The notes beneath the pieces are model-generated. The model was given only the letters and a program-made list of their open reading frames with translations, had not been told where the DNA came from and made no database searches. 64,000 nucleotides of DNA from Deltaproteobacteria bacterium HGW-Deltaproteobacteria-8 (GTDB lineage: Bacteria > Desulfobacterota > Desulfovibrionia > Desulfovibrionales > Desulfovibrionaceae). The stretch's first letter is position 1, and every line of letters begins with the position of its first letter. The stretch lies in assembly GCA_002840405.1 (NCBI GenBank), contig PHAR01000001.1:330320-394319 (forward strand), read 5' to 3'. Of this stretch, positions 48,755-58,900 are shown in pieces. The translations under genes were made by a program, and so were the position numbers.

Positions 48755-49219
48755 CTATTGTGGCGGTGGCGGGCCAGGAGGCGGACCGGGAGGCGGGCCA
48801 AAGGGCATACCGCCGGGTGGGGGGCCGGGCGGCGGACCAAAGGGCATGGCGTTGCGGAAGGGCTTCATGCGCGCGCGCAAGTCGGCGAACTTGGCCTTCT
48901 GGCCCGGTTCAAGCCTGGCCGCGATGGCGTCGTCCAGCTGCGTGAAGATGGCCTCCAGTTCCTTGTGGACGGTCTGGTGCACCGTCCCGGCCCGCTCAAG
49001 CGCAGCCTTGATGAGCGGAAGGAACTCGGCTTTCTGGGCCTCGGTCAAGCCGACTTCTTGGTTGATGTGCGCCAAAATGTGCTCTTCAAATGGCCCCGAG
49101 GGCCGCGCCAGCAACTCCGGCAGGTGCCGAAACATGTACGCGCGCATGCCAAAGGCCCCGGCGGCGACGCCGGTTGCAAAAATCAGGGCTACAAGGAGCC
49201 ACGCCTTCCACGACTTCAT
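48755..49219 (-). CDS. Periplasmic Spy/CpxP-like (heavy-metal sensor fold) protein with PPG tail
   Basis: A 154-aa protein. An N-terminal membrane anchor or uncleaved signal (about residues 5-24, LLVALIFATGVAAGAFG) is followed by an all-helical domain (40-120). The LTEAQKAEFLPLI and LEPGQKAKFADLRARM repeats are typical of the Spy/periplasmic metal sensor fold. The last 30 residues are runs of GPPPGPPPGG, encoded by a repeated DNA segment. It is cotranscribed with a membrane protein and an ECF sigma factor, so a role in envelope-stress sensing is likely. Confidence 0.85.
   Translation of the reverse strand: MKSWKAWLLVALIFATGVAAGAFGMRAYMFRHLPELLARPSGPFEEHILAHINQEVGLTEAQKAEFLPLIKAALERAGTVHQTVHKELEAIFTQLDDAIAARLEPGQKAKFADLRARMKPFRNAMPFGPPPGPPPGGMPFGPPPGPPPGPPPPQ
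48792..48847. repeat. Direct repeat encoding the PPG tail
   Basis: GGCGGGCCAAAGGGCAT (48792-48808) and GGCGGACCAAAGGGCAT (48831-48847) recur with a 39-base period inside the C-terminus of the Spy-like gene. They encode two copies of MPFGPPPGPPPG. Such repeats can change in copy number. Confidence 0.75.
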
Positions 49220-49232
49220 GAAACCATCCTTA

Positions 49233-49544
49233 CTACGGCAGCAGCCCGGCCACAAGGTATGCGCTGCCGCTGCCGTGCAGGGACAGGGTAAGCAGGGCCT
49301 GGCTCAGCACACGCTCGGACATGATGGCATAGCCGCAGGCGGCGGTGGCGGCCAAGGCGCCCGCCGGGACAAAACGCCGGGCGGCAGAGGTGAAGAGGCT
49401 CCAAAAATCGCTGCGCCGGTCAGCTATGTCGCGCACATCGTGCATGACACTGCCGGTGAAGCCCACAGGCAGGGCAGGCGGCTTCCGGTGCCTGGCGCGC
49501 AGCACAAGGACCTGTTCAAGTTGTTCGAGTCTGCCATCATCCAT
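49233..49544 (-). CDS. Small membrane protein in ECF sigma operon, possible anti-sigma factor
   Basis: A 103-aa protein that I do not recognise by sequence. The N-terminal 55 residues are cytosolic and charged (MDDGRLEQLEQVL). One or two hydrophobic segments follow (about 60-100, FVPAGALAATAACGYAIM). It sits 27 bases after the sigma factor gene and 14 bases before the Spy-like gene. Position and topology fit a membrane anti-sigma factor, but no anti-sigma zinc motif is seen, so the role is inference. Confidence 0.7.
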   Translation of the reverse strand: MDDGRLEQLEQVLVLRARHRKPPALPVGFTGSVMHDVRDIADRRSDFWSLFTSAARRFVPAGALAATAACGYAIMSERVLSQALLTLSLHGSGSAYLVAGLLP

Positions 49545-49571
49545 GATTGCAACCTCCGTTAATTGTATTCG

Positions 49572-50141
49572 TCAACGGTCCAGCAAATGCCCGAGGACTC
49601 CACGCAGCTTGCGCCGCGCCCGGAACGAACGGACCTTGACCTTGGACACGCTCCAGCCCATCAAGTCGGCCACATCAGCCAGGGTCTGCCCGTCCATGTG
49701 CGTCAGGGTCAGCACCACCCGGTCGTCCGGGGCCAGCTGCCCAAGAGCCCAATCCAGGAGCATTCCTGCCTCGTTCTCCTCGGCCAGGGCCTCCAGCCCG
49801 CCCGTAGGGGCCTCGGACGGGATGCTCTCGATCCAGTCCATGGTCTCCGGCCCCAGGGCGCTGAACACCGTCTCGCGCCGCCGGGCCTTTTCACGCCAGA
49901 AATCCGCGCAGCGCCGCAGCGCGATGCGCACCAGCCAGTGCCCGAAGGGGCTCTCGGCACGGTAGGTGCCAAGTTTCTCAAAGGCCCGAATGAATGTCTC
50001 GTGCGCCACCTCGGCGGCGCGGTCCGGCGGCACGTGGCGTGAGATGATCCCCAGCATACGCGTGCCATGTCCATCGACCAGGAGCGCATAGGCGTTCACA
50101 TCACCCGCCAGCACGCGGCGCACGATCTCGGCGTCGTTCAT
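49572..50141 (-). CDS. ECF-type RNA polymerase sigma factor
   Basis: A 189-aa sigma-70 family protein with only regions 2 and 4. Region 2 (about 10-85) includes AEVAHETFIRAFEKLGTYR, and region 4 (about 125-180) includes LAPDDRVVLTLTHMDGQTLADVADLMGWSVSKVKVR with the helix-turn-helix. It leads a three-gene unit with a membrane protein and a Spy-like protein, the usual layout of an extracytoplasmic stress system. Confidence 0.92.
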   Translation of the reverse strand: MNDAEIVRRVLAGDVNAYALLVDGHGTRMLGIISRHVPPDRAAEVAHETFIRAFEKLGTYRAESPFGHWLVRIALRRCADFWREKARRRETVFSALGPETMDWIESIPSEAPTGGLEALAEENEAGMLLDWALGQLAPDDRVVLTLTHMDGQTLADVADLMGWSVSKVKVRSFRARRKLRGVLGHLLDR

Positions 50142-50229
50142 TCCCGCATCTCTTGCTGCCGCCCTTGTCTCTGGCCGTAGATACTCCCGGCGTCTTCAGT
50201 CTATGCCTTGCGACCTGCCCCGTCAAAGC

Positions 50230-50256
50230 GGGGGGCGGTTGACCAGACCGCCCCCC
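50230..50256 (-). terminator. Strong hairpin after the EF-hand gene
   Basis: Perfect 10-bp stem GGGGGGCGGT/ACCGCCCCCC with a 7-base loop, 36 bases past the EF-hand gene stop. The U-run is short (GCTTT on the minus strand), so termination may be partial. Confidence 0.55.
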
Positions 50257-50291
50257 AAGGGAGGGAGGGGCGCACTTGCCCGTCAATGCCC

Positions 50292-51119
50292 TTAGACACT
50301 CACGGACACCGACTGCGCCGACTGTTCGCTGTTTGCAAACAGGCTGGAGATGAGGGTGTCTATGTTCTGGTACGAGCTGGAGGCCTTCTGGCGCAGCATG
50401 TAGTCTGCCAGTCTTCCGGTCAGGGACGAAGAGTCACTGTCAGAAGAACTGGTCGTGCCCGTGGTGCTGCTGGTGTTGCTGAACAGCCCGCTGATGAGGT
50501 TGTCCAGGTTCGTCGTGCTCTGGGCACCGCTCTGGCTCTGCACGCTGTCGGAAGTCGGCGGAGCCGGCATGCTTCCGCCATTCTCGGCCATCATTTCCTC
50601 ACGGTGGGCCTTGAGCGAGGCGGTGAGCTCAGACTCGTTGACGCTGCCGTCGCCGTCGGTGTCAACCGCTGACAGGTCGTCCGCGCTCGCGCCCAGTTCC
50701 TCGGCCGAGAGCACGCCATCCTTGTTCGTGTCCTTCTCGGAGATGATGCTCTTGGACATCTTGGTGTCCAAGGCGGACAAGTCCATGCCCTGGCCCATGG
50801 CGGCCTGGAGCATGCCCATCTGCCCGTCCTGGGACATCTGGTTCTGCATCTGGGCCTGCATCTGCTCGCGCTTGGCCTTGAGTCCAGCGGCCAGTTCGGC
50901 CGCGCTGACGACGCCGTCGCCGTCTGTGTCATACTCGGCCACGTTGCTCTGGCTGACGCCAAGCTCCGAGGCCGTAAGCGTGCCGCTCCCGTCCGTGTCC
51001 TTGGCCTTGAGGATCTCGTCGGCCAGCTTGCTGTCCATGTCATCCGTATTCTGCGACCCATAGGCCGAACTCACGGCGCTGTAGCCGCTGATACTGCTCA
51101 AAGAAGAGCTGATCTCCAT
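50292..51119 (-). CDS. Protein with four EF-hand calcium-binding loops
   Basis: A 275-aa acidic, serine-rich protein. Four canonical EF loops start at residues 41 (DTDGSGTLTASE), 64 (DTDGDGVVSAAE), 130 (DTNKDGVLSAEE) and 153 (DTDGDGSVNESE). All have Asp/Asn at positions 1, 3 and 5 and Glu at 12. The C-terminal third is Ser/Thr-rich and carries two similar segments, NLDNLISGLFSN and NIDTLISSLFAN. No Sec signal; the N-terminus MEISSSLSSISG is serine-rich. CAGGAG precedes the ATG. The function is unknown; calcium binding is very likely. Confidence 0.88.
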   Translation of the reverse strand: MEISSSLSSISGYSAVSSAYGSQNTDDMDSKLADEILKAKDTDGSGTLTASELGVSQSNVAEYDTDGDGVVSAAELAAGLKAKREQMQAQMQNQMSQDGQMGMLQAAMGQGMDLSALDTKMSKSIISEKDTNKDGVLSAEELGASADDLSAVDTDGDGSVNESELTASLKAHREEMMAENGGSMPAPPTSDSVQSQSGAQSTTNLDNLISGLFSNTSSTTGTTSSSDSDSSSLTGRLADYMLRQKASSSYQNIDTLISSLFANSEQSAQSVSVSV

Positions 51120-51464
51120 AGTCCACTCCTGAAGACCGCCGCTGCGTTGCCGCAAGGCGGGATGTCGATCTGCCTGAAAAACATTACCTGTGACGGAACG
51201 TCTCGAACAGGCGGCCCTTGGCCGTCGCAGCATTATGGCATCGCATCCTCCATCGCCTCCCCTCCCGAGGGACACGGTGGAGTCCTTCACAACAATGACG
51301 CCTGGGACTTTAGGGTGGTTACGCAATTTTCCGAAATATATACCATCAACAGCCAAGCGCCGCCGGCACGCAGGCTTGCCTGACGCCGCGCGCTGGTGCT
51401 ACCATATAAAATGGCAGGGACACGCGCCCTGCCCCGGCTCAATCCATCAGCTTCAGGAGCGGAC
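51120..51464. other. Divergent intergenic region between EF-hand and FAD genes
   Basis: 345 bases without a gene. It contains an AT-rich core (51335-51350) and, towards the FAD gene, TTGCCT (51376-51381) with TACCAT 18 bases later and TATAAAAT just after. A leader hairpin follows at 51413. A promoter for each direction is expected; I cannot fix the minus-strand one. Confidence 0.5.
51413..51433 (+). other. Leader hairpin before the FAD oxidoreductase
   Basis: GGCAGGG and CCCTGCC form a perfect 7-bp stem with a 7-base loop, directly after the TATAAAAT box and 31 bases before the start codon. It would lie at the 5' end of the transcript and may protect the mRNA or bind a regulator. Confidence 0.5.
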
Positions 51465-52868
51465 ATGCCCCCGACCAAGCCCCTTCGCACCGACTTCGAC
51501 GTCATCATCGTGGGCGGCGGCCCGGCCGGGCTTTTCGCCTCGGTCTGGCTGGGCGAGAACACCAGCCTCTCCGTGCTCGTCATCGAGCGCGGCAAGCCCG
51601 CGCCCAAGCGCGACTGCCCGGTGGGGCGCTCCGGCTGCATCCACTGCAAGCCCTGCAACATCCTCTCAGGCATCGGCGGGGCCGGGCTGTTCTCCGACGG
51701 CAAACTCAACTTCATCCACAAGCTCGGCAAGACCGACCTGACCCAGTTCATGGGCGAATGCGAGGCGCGCGCCCTCATCGACGAGACCGAGGCCATGTTC
51801 AACCGCTTCGGCATGGACGGCCCCGTATACCCCACGGACATGGAGCAGGCCCTGCGCGTGCGCACCCAGGCCAAGAAGTGTGGCATCGACCTCTTGATCA
51901 TCCGCCAGAAGCACCTGGGCAGCGACAAACTGCCCACCCTCATCGCGGACATGACCGAGTACGTGAAGAGCCGCGGGGTCACCATCCACACCTCCGAGGA
52001 GGTCAAGGATGTGCTGGTGGAGAATGGGGAGCTCCGGGGCGTGGTCACGGGCCGAGCCGAGTACACCGCCCGCGCAGTGATCCTGGCCCCTGGCCGGGTG
52101 GGCGCGGAGTGGATGGGCAACCAGGCCCGCGCGTTGGGCCTCGGCCTGTCACAGCGCGGCATTGAGGTGGGCGTGCGCGTGGAGGTGCCGCGCGAGGTCA
52201 TGCAGGAGCTCTGCGAGATCATCTACGACCCGACGTTTTTCATCCGCACCAGCAAGTACGACGACCAGACGCGCACGTTCTGCACCAACGACGGCGGCTA
52301 CGTGGCCCTGGAGAACTACCAGGACTTCGTCTGCGTCAACGGGCATGCCTACCTGGACAGGAAGAGCCCCAACACCAACTTCGCCTTTTTGTCCAAGGTG
52401 GTGCTGAACGACCCGGTGACCAACAACCAGGCCTACGGCGAGCACATCGGGCGGCTGGCCTCGCTCATCGGCGACGGCAAGCCCATCCTGCAGCGCTTCG
52501 GTGACCTGAAGCGCGGCCGCCGCAGCACCTGGTCGCGCATCAAGAACAGCTCCATTGAGCCGACGCTGAAGAACGTGGTCTGCGGCGACATCGCCATGGC
52601 CCTGCCCGAGCGCATCCTGACCAACATCGTGGAGGGGCTGGAGAAGCTCGGCCAGGTGGTGCCGGGCGTGGCCAACGACGAGACCCTGCTCTACGCACCC
52701 GAGATCAAGTTCTTCGCCACCCAGGTGGAGACTGACAGCAACCTGGAGACCGCCGTTTCCGGGCTCTTCGTGGCCGGAGACGGGCCTGGCGTGGCAGGCA
52801 ACATCGTCTCCGCCGCAGCCACGGGCCTCATCCCGAGCAAGGAAATCGCCAGAAGACTGGCCGGTTAG
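51465..52868 (+). CDS. FAD-dependent dehydrogenase (NAD(P)/FAD oxidoreductase)
   Basis: A 467-aa flavoprotein. The FAD-binding loop is DVIIVGGGPAGLFAS with the acidic VIERGK end of strand 2. A cysteine-rich GCIHCKPCNILSGIGGAGLFSDGKLN segment follows near residue 55, and VAGDGPGVAGNIVSAAATG closes the FAD site. This is the family annotated as FAD-dependent dehydrogenase; the substrate is unknown. CAGGAG stands ahead of the ATG at 51465. The SLC23 permease gene follows after 93 bases. Confidence 0.88.
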   Translation: MPPTKPLRTDFDVIIVGGGPAGLFASVWLGENTSLSVLVIERGKPAPKRDCPVGRSGCIHCKPCNILSGIGGAGLFSDGKLNFIHKLGKTDLTQFMGECEARALIDETEAMFNRFGMDGPVYPTDMEQALRVRTQAKKCGIDLLIIRQKHLGSDKLPTLIADMTEYVKSRGVTIHTSEEVKDVLVENGELRGVVTGRAEYTARAVILAPGRVGAEWMGNQARALGLGLSQRGIEVGVRVEVPREVMQELCEIIYDPTFFIRTSKYDDQTRTFCTNDGGYVALENYQDFVCVNGHAYLDRKSPNTNFAFLSKVVLNDPVTNNQAYGEHIGRLASLIGDGKPILQRFGDLKRGRRSTWSRIKNSSIEPTLKNVVCGDIAMALPERILTNIVEGLEKLGQVVPGVANDETLLYAPEIKFFATQVETDSNLETAVSGLFVAGDGPGVAGNIVSAAATGLIPSKEIARRLAG

Positions 52869-52961
52869 CCGGACAGACAGCGCAGCTGACCCCGCCGGAG
52901 CCCCTGACCGGCAGGGCCTTGCGCAACAGCCACGCGCATCAAGCACCCAGAAAGGACAATC

Positions 52962-54566
52962 ATGCTGCGAGACACATTAAAATACGACGCGACCCAGTCG
53001 CCTCCCCTGCATCTGGCGATCTGCCTCGCCTTCATGCATGTCCTGCTGGTTTTCGACGCCATCATCTTCATCCCCAACGTGCTGAACAAGACCGTTGGCC
53101 TGGCCCCCCAGTCCCTTGCCTTCATCACCTTCAGCACCATCGTCATCTCGGCCCTGTTCACCTTTCTGCAAAGCAGAACCAGGCTTGGCATCGGCTCGGG
53201 CTTCCTGCTGTTCAGCGGCTCCTACAGCGCCTTCATGCTCTGCTCCGTGGACGCGGTGAGGATGGGAGGGCTGCCCCTGCTTGCGACCGTGTCCCTGCTC
53301 ACTGTGCCCATCGTGTTTCTGTACACCTTCTTCATCCGCTTCTTCCGGCACATCATCACCCCGGCCGTTGGCGGGGTGGTGGTGCTGCTCATCGCCATGT
53401 CCATGGTGCCCATCGGCCTTGAGCTGTGGGCGGGCGATCTGGCGTCCGGCGCAACCGTTTCCCTGGCCCGCATAGGCACAGGCGCGGTGACCGTGCTCAG
53501 TCTGGCGCTGCTCATGCTCTTCGGTCGGCCCGGCCTGCGCCTGTGGAGCCCGCTCATCGCCATGGGCTGCGGCTACGCCACGGCCTTCATTTTCGGAGTG
53601 GCCACCTTCGAGCACTCCACGCGCGGGGCCTGGTTCGGCCTGCCAGAAATGAGCGCCTGGCCGGGACTGGAGATGAACATCAAGAGCTTCCACCTGCCCC
53701 TTCTCCTCACCTTTGGCATGGGCATGATCGCCAGCATGATCGAGAGCACCGGCAACATCATGCTTGTGCAGCAGATCTCCACGCGCGACTTCCGCCGCGT
53801 GTCCTACGACCAGGTGCAAAGCGGCCTCTACTGCGACGGATTGAGCAAGGTCGCCGCCGGACTGATGGGCACCGCAGTGCCCTCCACCTACTGCGACAAC
53901 CTGCCGCTCATCGAGATGACGGGCGTGGCGTCCCGGCGCATCGGCAGCATCGGGGCCTGCATCCTGCTCGTCCTGGCCTTCATGCCCAAGGTCAGCGGCG
54001 TGATTCTGGACATGCCCGGCCCGGTCATCGGGGGGTTTCTTATCGTCATCGCCGCCCTGCTGTTCCATGCGGGCTTCGGCCTCGTCGCCATGACCAAGCT
54101 CAGCAACCAGCACGGGCTCATCCTGGGCCTGTCGCTGGTGGTGGGCCTGGTCGCCGGAGGCAAGTCATTCTTCCCGGGCGTCATTCCTGCGAGTCTGAGC
54201 CCGCTTTTGCAGAACAGCGTGGCTGTCGGCGGCTTCACGGCCTTTTTGCTGAGCATTCTGGCGTACATCGCTCCCAGAAGTGGCATCAGCGGTGTGTTCC
54301 GGGCGAAAGCATCCGAGCTGGCTGGGCTGCAACGCCTGCTGGCCTCTGGCCAGGAAAAGCTGAAGCTCTCCGGAGAGCGGCTCAACATTTTATCCCTCTG
54401 CTGCGAGGAGATCTTCACCCACATGGTGACCGCAGCTTCCGTGAACAGCGAACACATGCTGACAATACGCGTTTCGCTCACGGAGGATGGCTGCTTCACG
54501 GAAATGGTCTGCGGGCACAAGATGGACGACATCAACAATTTCGCCCTGCCGGAATCCCTCATCTAG
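52962..54566 (+). CDS. SLC23-type nucleobase permease with HATPase-like tail, cut by in-frame TAG
   Basis: A 534-aa protein up to the TAG stop. The core (about residues 15-445) has the 12-14 spans of the uracil/xanthine (NCS2, SLC23) family, with MIESTGNIMLVQQIS and GTAVPSTYCDN at the substrate site. After it comes a soluble region (about 455-534, LNILSLCCEEIFTHMVTAA) resembling RsbW-type HATPase domains. The reading frame continues for 36 clean codons after TAG to a TGA at 54677 and completes that domain. Either a recent nonsense change, readthrough or a sequence error explains this. Confidence 0.87.
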   Translation: MLRDTLKYDATQSPPLHLAICLAFMHVLLVFDAIIFIPNVLNKTVGLAPQSLAFITFSTIVISALFTFLQSRTRLGIGSGFLLFSGSYSAFMLCSVDAVRMGGLPLLATVSLLTVPIVFLYTFFIRFFRHIITPAVGGVVVLLIAMSMVPIGLELWAGDLASGATVSLARIGTGAVTVLSLALLMLFGRPGLRLWSPLIAMGCGYATAFIFGVATFEHSTRGAWFGLPEMSAWPGLEMNIKSFHLPLLLTFGMGMIASMIESTGNIMLVQQISTRDFRRVSYDQVQSGLYCDGLSKVAAGLMGTAVPSTYCDNLPLIEMTGVASRRIGSIGACILLVLAFMPKVSGVILDMPGPVIGGFLIVIAALLFHAGFGLVAMTKLSNQHGLILGLSLVVGLVAGGKSFFPGVIPASLSPLLQNSVAVGGFTAFLLSILAYIAPRSGISGVFRAKASELAGLQRLLASGQEKLKLSGERLNILSLCCEEIFTHMVTAASVNSEHMLTIRVSLTEDGCFTEMVCGHKMDDINNFALPESLI

Positions 54567-54677
54567 GCCAACCCCGACGAACTGGACCAGATCGGACTGA
54601 TGCTGTTCTCGCAGTATGCCCACAACGTGAAACACCTGGAGATCTCCGGATACTCCTACATCTCCTTCGTGATCTGA
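54564..54677 (+). other. In-frame amber codon and coding continuation of the SLC23 gene
   Basis: TAG at 54564-54566 is followed in frame by codons for ANPDELDQIGLMLF and, further on, HLEISGYSYISFVI, then TGA. The segment has the G-L helix and last strand of an HATPase fold and normal codon use. No ribosome site or ATG suggests a separate gene. Confidence 0.75.
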
Positions 54678-54740
54678 GCCCACTGCACCGCGCGAAACGT
54701 CTTATTCCGCGCTGTGTATATATTTTCTCTAGAAAACGGT

Positions 54741-54753
54741 TGACATCATGTCA
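54741..54753. promoter_or_regulatory. Palindrome upstream of the sigma-54 activator gene
   Basis: TGACAT-C-ATGTCA is a perfect 6-1-6 dyad. Its left half overlaps a TTGACA hexamer, and a second TTGACA stands at 54760. It lies 83 bases before the activator start, so it may be an operator. The regulator is unknown. Confidence 0.4.
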
Positions 54754-54835
54754 TTTCATTGACAGTAGGTGAAGCACGCCTTGCGGGCGTCTTCAGGTGC
54801 GCCCGCGATCTGGGCAGGCTATCCGGGGAGGAGCA

Positions 54836-55864
<1,029 letters not shown>

Positions 55865-55867
55865 TGG

Positions 55868-55884
55868 CCCGCCAGGCGGGTTTT
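55868..55884 (+). terminator. Short hairpin terminator after the sigma-54 activator
   Basis: CCCGC/GCGGG stem with a 3-base loop and TTTT, directly after the activator stop. It is short, so readthrough into the TPR gene is likely. Confidence 0.45.
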
Positions 55885-55913
55885 CAAACGCGGGGACCAA
55901 GCAGGCCCATGCC

Positions 55914-58900
55914 ATGACCTGGAGACGACTGACAGCGCCCCTCTGGCTCGTGGCGGCCCTGGCCGCCGGGGCAGTCCTGTGCCCATTGCCGGGCCAGGCC
56001 CTGCAGACCGGCTTCCAGGCCGGGGCAAACTCGGACACCCTCACGGTCTCCGCCGAATCCGGAACGCTTCCCAAATACTCCGTGCAGCGCACCGGCCCCC
56101 AGGAAATCACCGTACTCATCCAGGCTGCGCCCGGCGAAAAGGCCGCCGCAGCGCCCCGGGTGGGCGGCTCCAAGCTCGTCAGCTCCGTGCGCGCCATCCC
56201 CGGCGGCTTCAAGATCCAGCTGCGCAGCAGCGGCTTCGGCTACGTGCATTCCGCGCCTTCCGGCAGGCTCCAGATCCAGGTGTTCGCCGATCCCATCGGC
56301 GCACGCTGGAGCGCCGGCCCGGCCAAGGCTGAAACCAAGCCAAGCCCGAAGGCCGAAGCCAAGGTTCAGCCCGCAGTGGAAAAGAAGGCTCCGCCCGCGA
56401 CGGACAAAAAGCCAGAGACCGCACCGGAGAAAAAGCCCGAAACCGCGAAAAAAACCGCAAAAGAGATCAAGGCGGAAAAGCTGGCCGAAAAGAAGCGCCA
56501 GCAGGAAGCCAAGGTCGATGAGGCCGCGCGCAAGAAGGCCGATGCCGAGACCAGGCGGGTGCAAGAGGCCGCCGCGAAGCATGAGAAGGAAGCTGCGGCC
56601 AAACAGGCCAAGGCTCCAGTCCCGCCTCCTGCTCCGATGCCTGCGCCAGCCCCGATTCCGGCACCGGCTCCGGCCGCAGCCACGGCTCCGGTCCCCCAGG
56701 CCTCCATTCCCGCCCAGCCAGCCCAGGTCGCCCCGGCCAAGCACGATGCGGCCAAGCCCGGTGCGGCCACGGGCCAGCCCTATTTTTCCGTTCCCTATTC
56801 CATGCGCGCGCCGGTGAACAAGACCGTGCTCGGCTTGCCCAGCGGCACCACCACGACCCTGCCCCAGGTGGCCGGGCAGCCCGCTGCGCCCCAGGCCCCG
56901 GGCAAGCAGCCCCAGGCCAAGGCCGTGGGCGGCAAGCTGCCCACAGGCGTGCAGGAAAAGCCCATCTTGCAGGACCAGCTGACTCCGCAGCAGAACGCCT
57001 CGCAGCCCCCGCGCCAACCCGAGGCCGCCCTGCCCGCTCCGGTGCGCTCCGAGCCTGTGGACGTACATCCGGAAAAGGGCAAGGCCGACGTGCGCTTCCG
57101 GGCGGACCACCGCAGCCCGGAGGAATCCCGCCTGGCCGAGATCGTCTCCGGCGCGGCCGCTGTGCACAAGGCTCCGGCCAGCGCCCCGGCCAGCACAGGC
57201 CCGGCCCGGGCCCAGGGCGCGCGGCCGTGGGAGCTGCGCCAGCAGGTGCAGAAGCCCCTGCCGCCCAGCGAAGCGGCTTCCAACGCCACTCTGCCGCCCA
57301 TTGCCCAGGCACCCGTTGCAGAGCATTCCCCTGCTCCGCCTGAGGCCAACGCATCGCAACATTCGCCCGCTCCGGCCCCGGCCAAAGCCACGGCCAACGC
57401 CACGGCCAACGCCTCGGCCAACGCCTCGGACCACGGCCAGCCCAAGGAGGACGCCAAGGACGCCCATGCCGCGCCGGGCAAGGCAGGCGGCAAGGACAAG
57501 CCTGAAGAGCCGCATACGGAACAGCAGCTCAAGGACAAGCTGCTCCAGGCCCAGTCCAGCATGTCCAGCGGCCAGTGGCCCCAGGCCATCACCGCGCTTC
57601 AGGAGCTCCTGCGCGAGCCGAACCTCAAGGGCGACCTGCGCGAGGACGTGCTCTACTCCCTTGGGGACGCCTACATGCAGGGTTACAAAGACAGCATGGT
57701 CGGCAACTTCGACAAGATCGCCGGGGCGCAGCAGACGGCCATGAACGCCAACCAGAAGTCCAGGCGCGTGCCCCGCGCCCTGCTGAACCTCGGCCTCTTG
57801 AACCTCAAGGTGGGCAACCTGAAAGAGGCCCAGGCCTATTTCAACATCATCAAGAGAAAGTACAAGCTCGACCAGACCGCGTCCATGGTGCCCTTCTCCC
57901 TGGGCGAATACTACCGCAACAAAGGGGACCTGAAGAAGGCCGCGGACCAGTACCAGGAGCTCATCAAGGACTACCCGGACAGCAAGCTGGCCAAGGACAC
58001 CGCCTACATCCTGGCCCAGACCCTGCGCAGGCTCGGCGACTTCGAGAAGGCCTTCAAGATCGTCGACTACATCGACAAGCGCTGGCCGCTCTTCTACATG
58101 GAGGCTCAGGACTTCCTCCGGCTGGCGGCCGAGGTCGAGGAAAAGGTCGGCAAGCTGGACCTGGCCAAGGATCACTACTGGACCTATTTCAACCTGAATC
58201 CAGCGGCCGAGTTCGCGGACGTCACCCTGGTGCGCATCGGCGACATCTACCTGCGCCAGGACAAGCGCAACGCGGCCAAAGAAGTCTACCAGAAGGCCGT
58301 GCACGACTTCCCCGGCAGCGAAGGCGGGCTCGTGGCGCGCATGCGCATCGCCGAAGAGGGCGTGTACGACGACCCGACCATGTCCGACATGGTCTCCGTG
58401 TTCGGCAAGCCCACGGCCCTCAAGCCCAACGAGACCTACGAGCTCATCATCACCAAGTACCCGCAGAGCCCGCTCGCGCCGCTCGCCCTGATCAAGCTCG
58501 GCATGTGGCAGTTCTTCAGCAAGTCCTACCTCGACGCCATCAAAACGGCCAGCTCCTTCCTGGAGAAGTACCCCAAGAGCCCGCTCATCGGAAAGGCCAA
58601 GGAGCTGGGCTTCCAGTCCTTCATTCAGGCCCTGCCGCAGCTCGTGCGCGAGGGCAACTACCAGCGCGTGATGCAGCTCTTCGACTCCGCCCCCTTCATC
58701 AAGGAGAACCAGGACAAGATCGGCGACGAGGCGCGCATGGCCATCGCCGTCAGCGCCTGGAAGCGCGGCGATCCGGAGCGCGCGCTCACGTTCGCGGCCA
58801 AGTTCCTGGGCAAGACCCAGGTGCCAAAGTATTCGGAGATGGCCCTTGACCTGGCCATGAACATCTTCCTGGAGCGCAAGGAGTGGAACCGCATCGCCGA

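Noticed and set aside
54564-54566. TAG as a pyrrolysine codon
   Set aside because: No pyl genes are in the window and the host family is not chosen to contain them. Mutation or sequence error is simpler, so it is kept only as one option to test.
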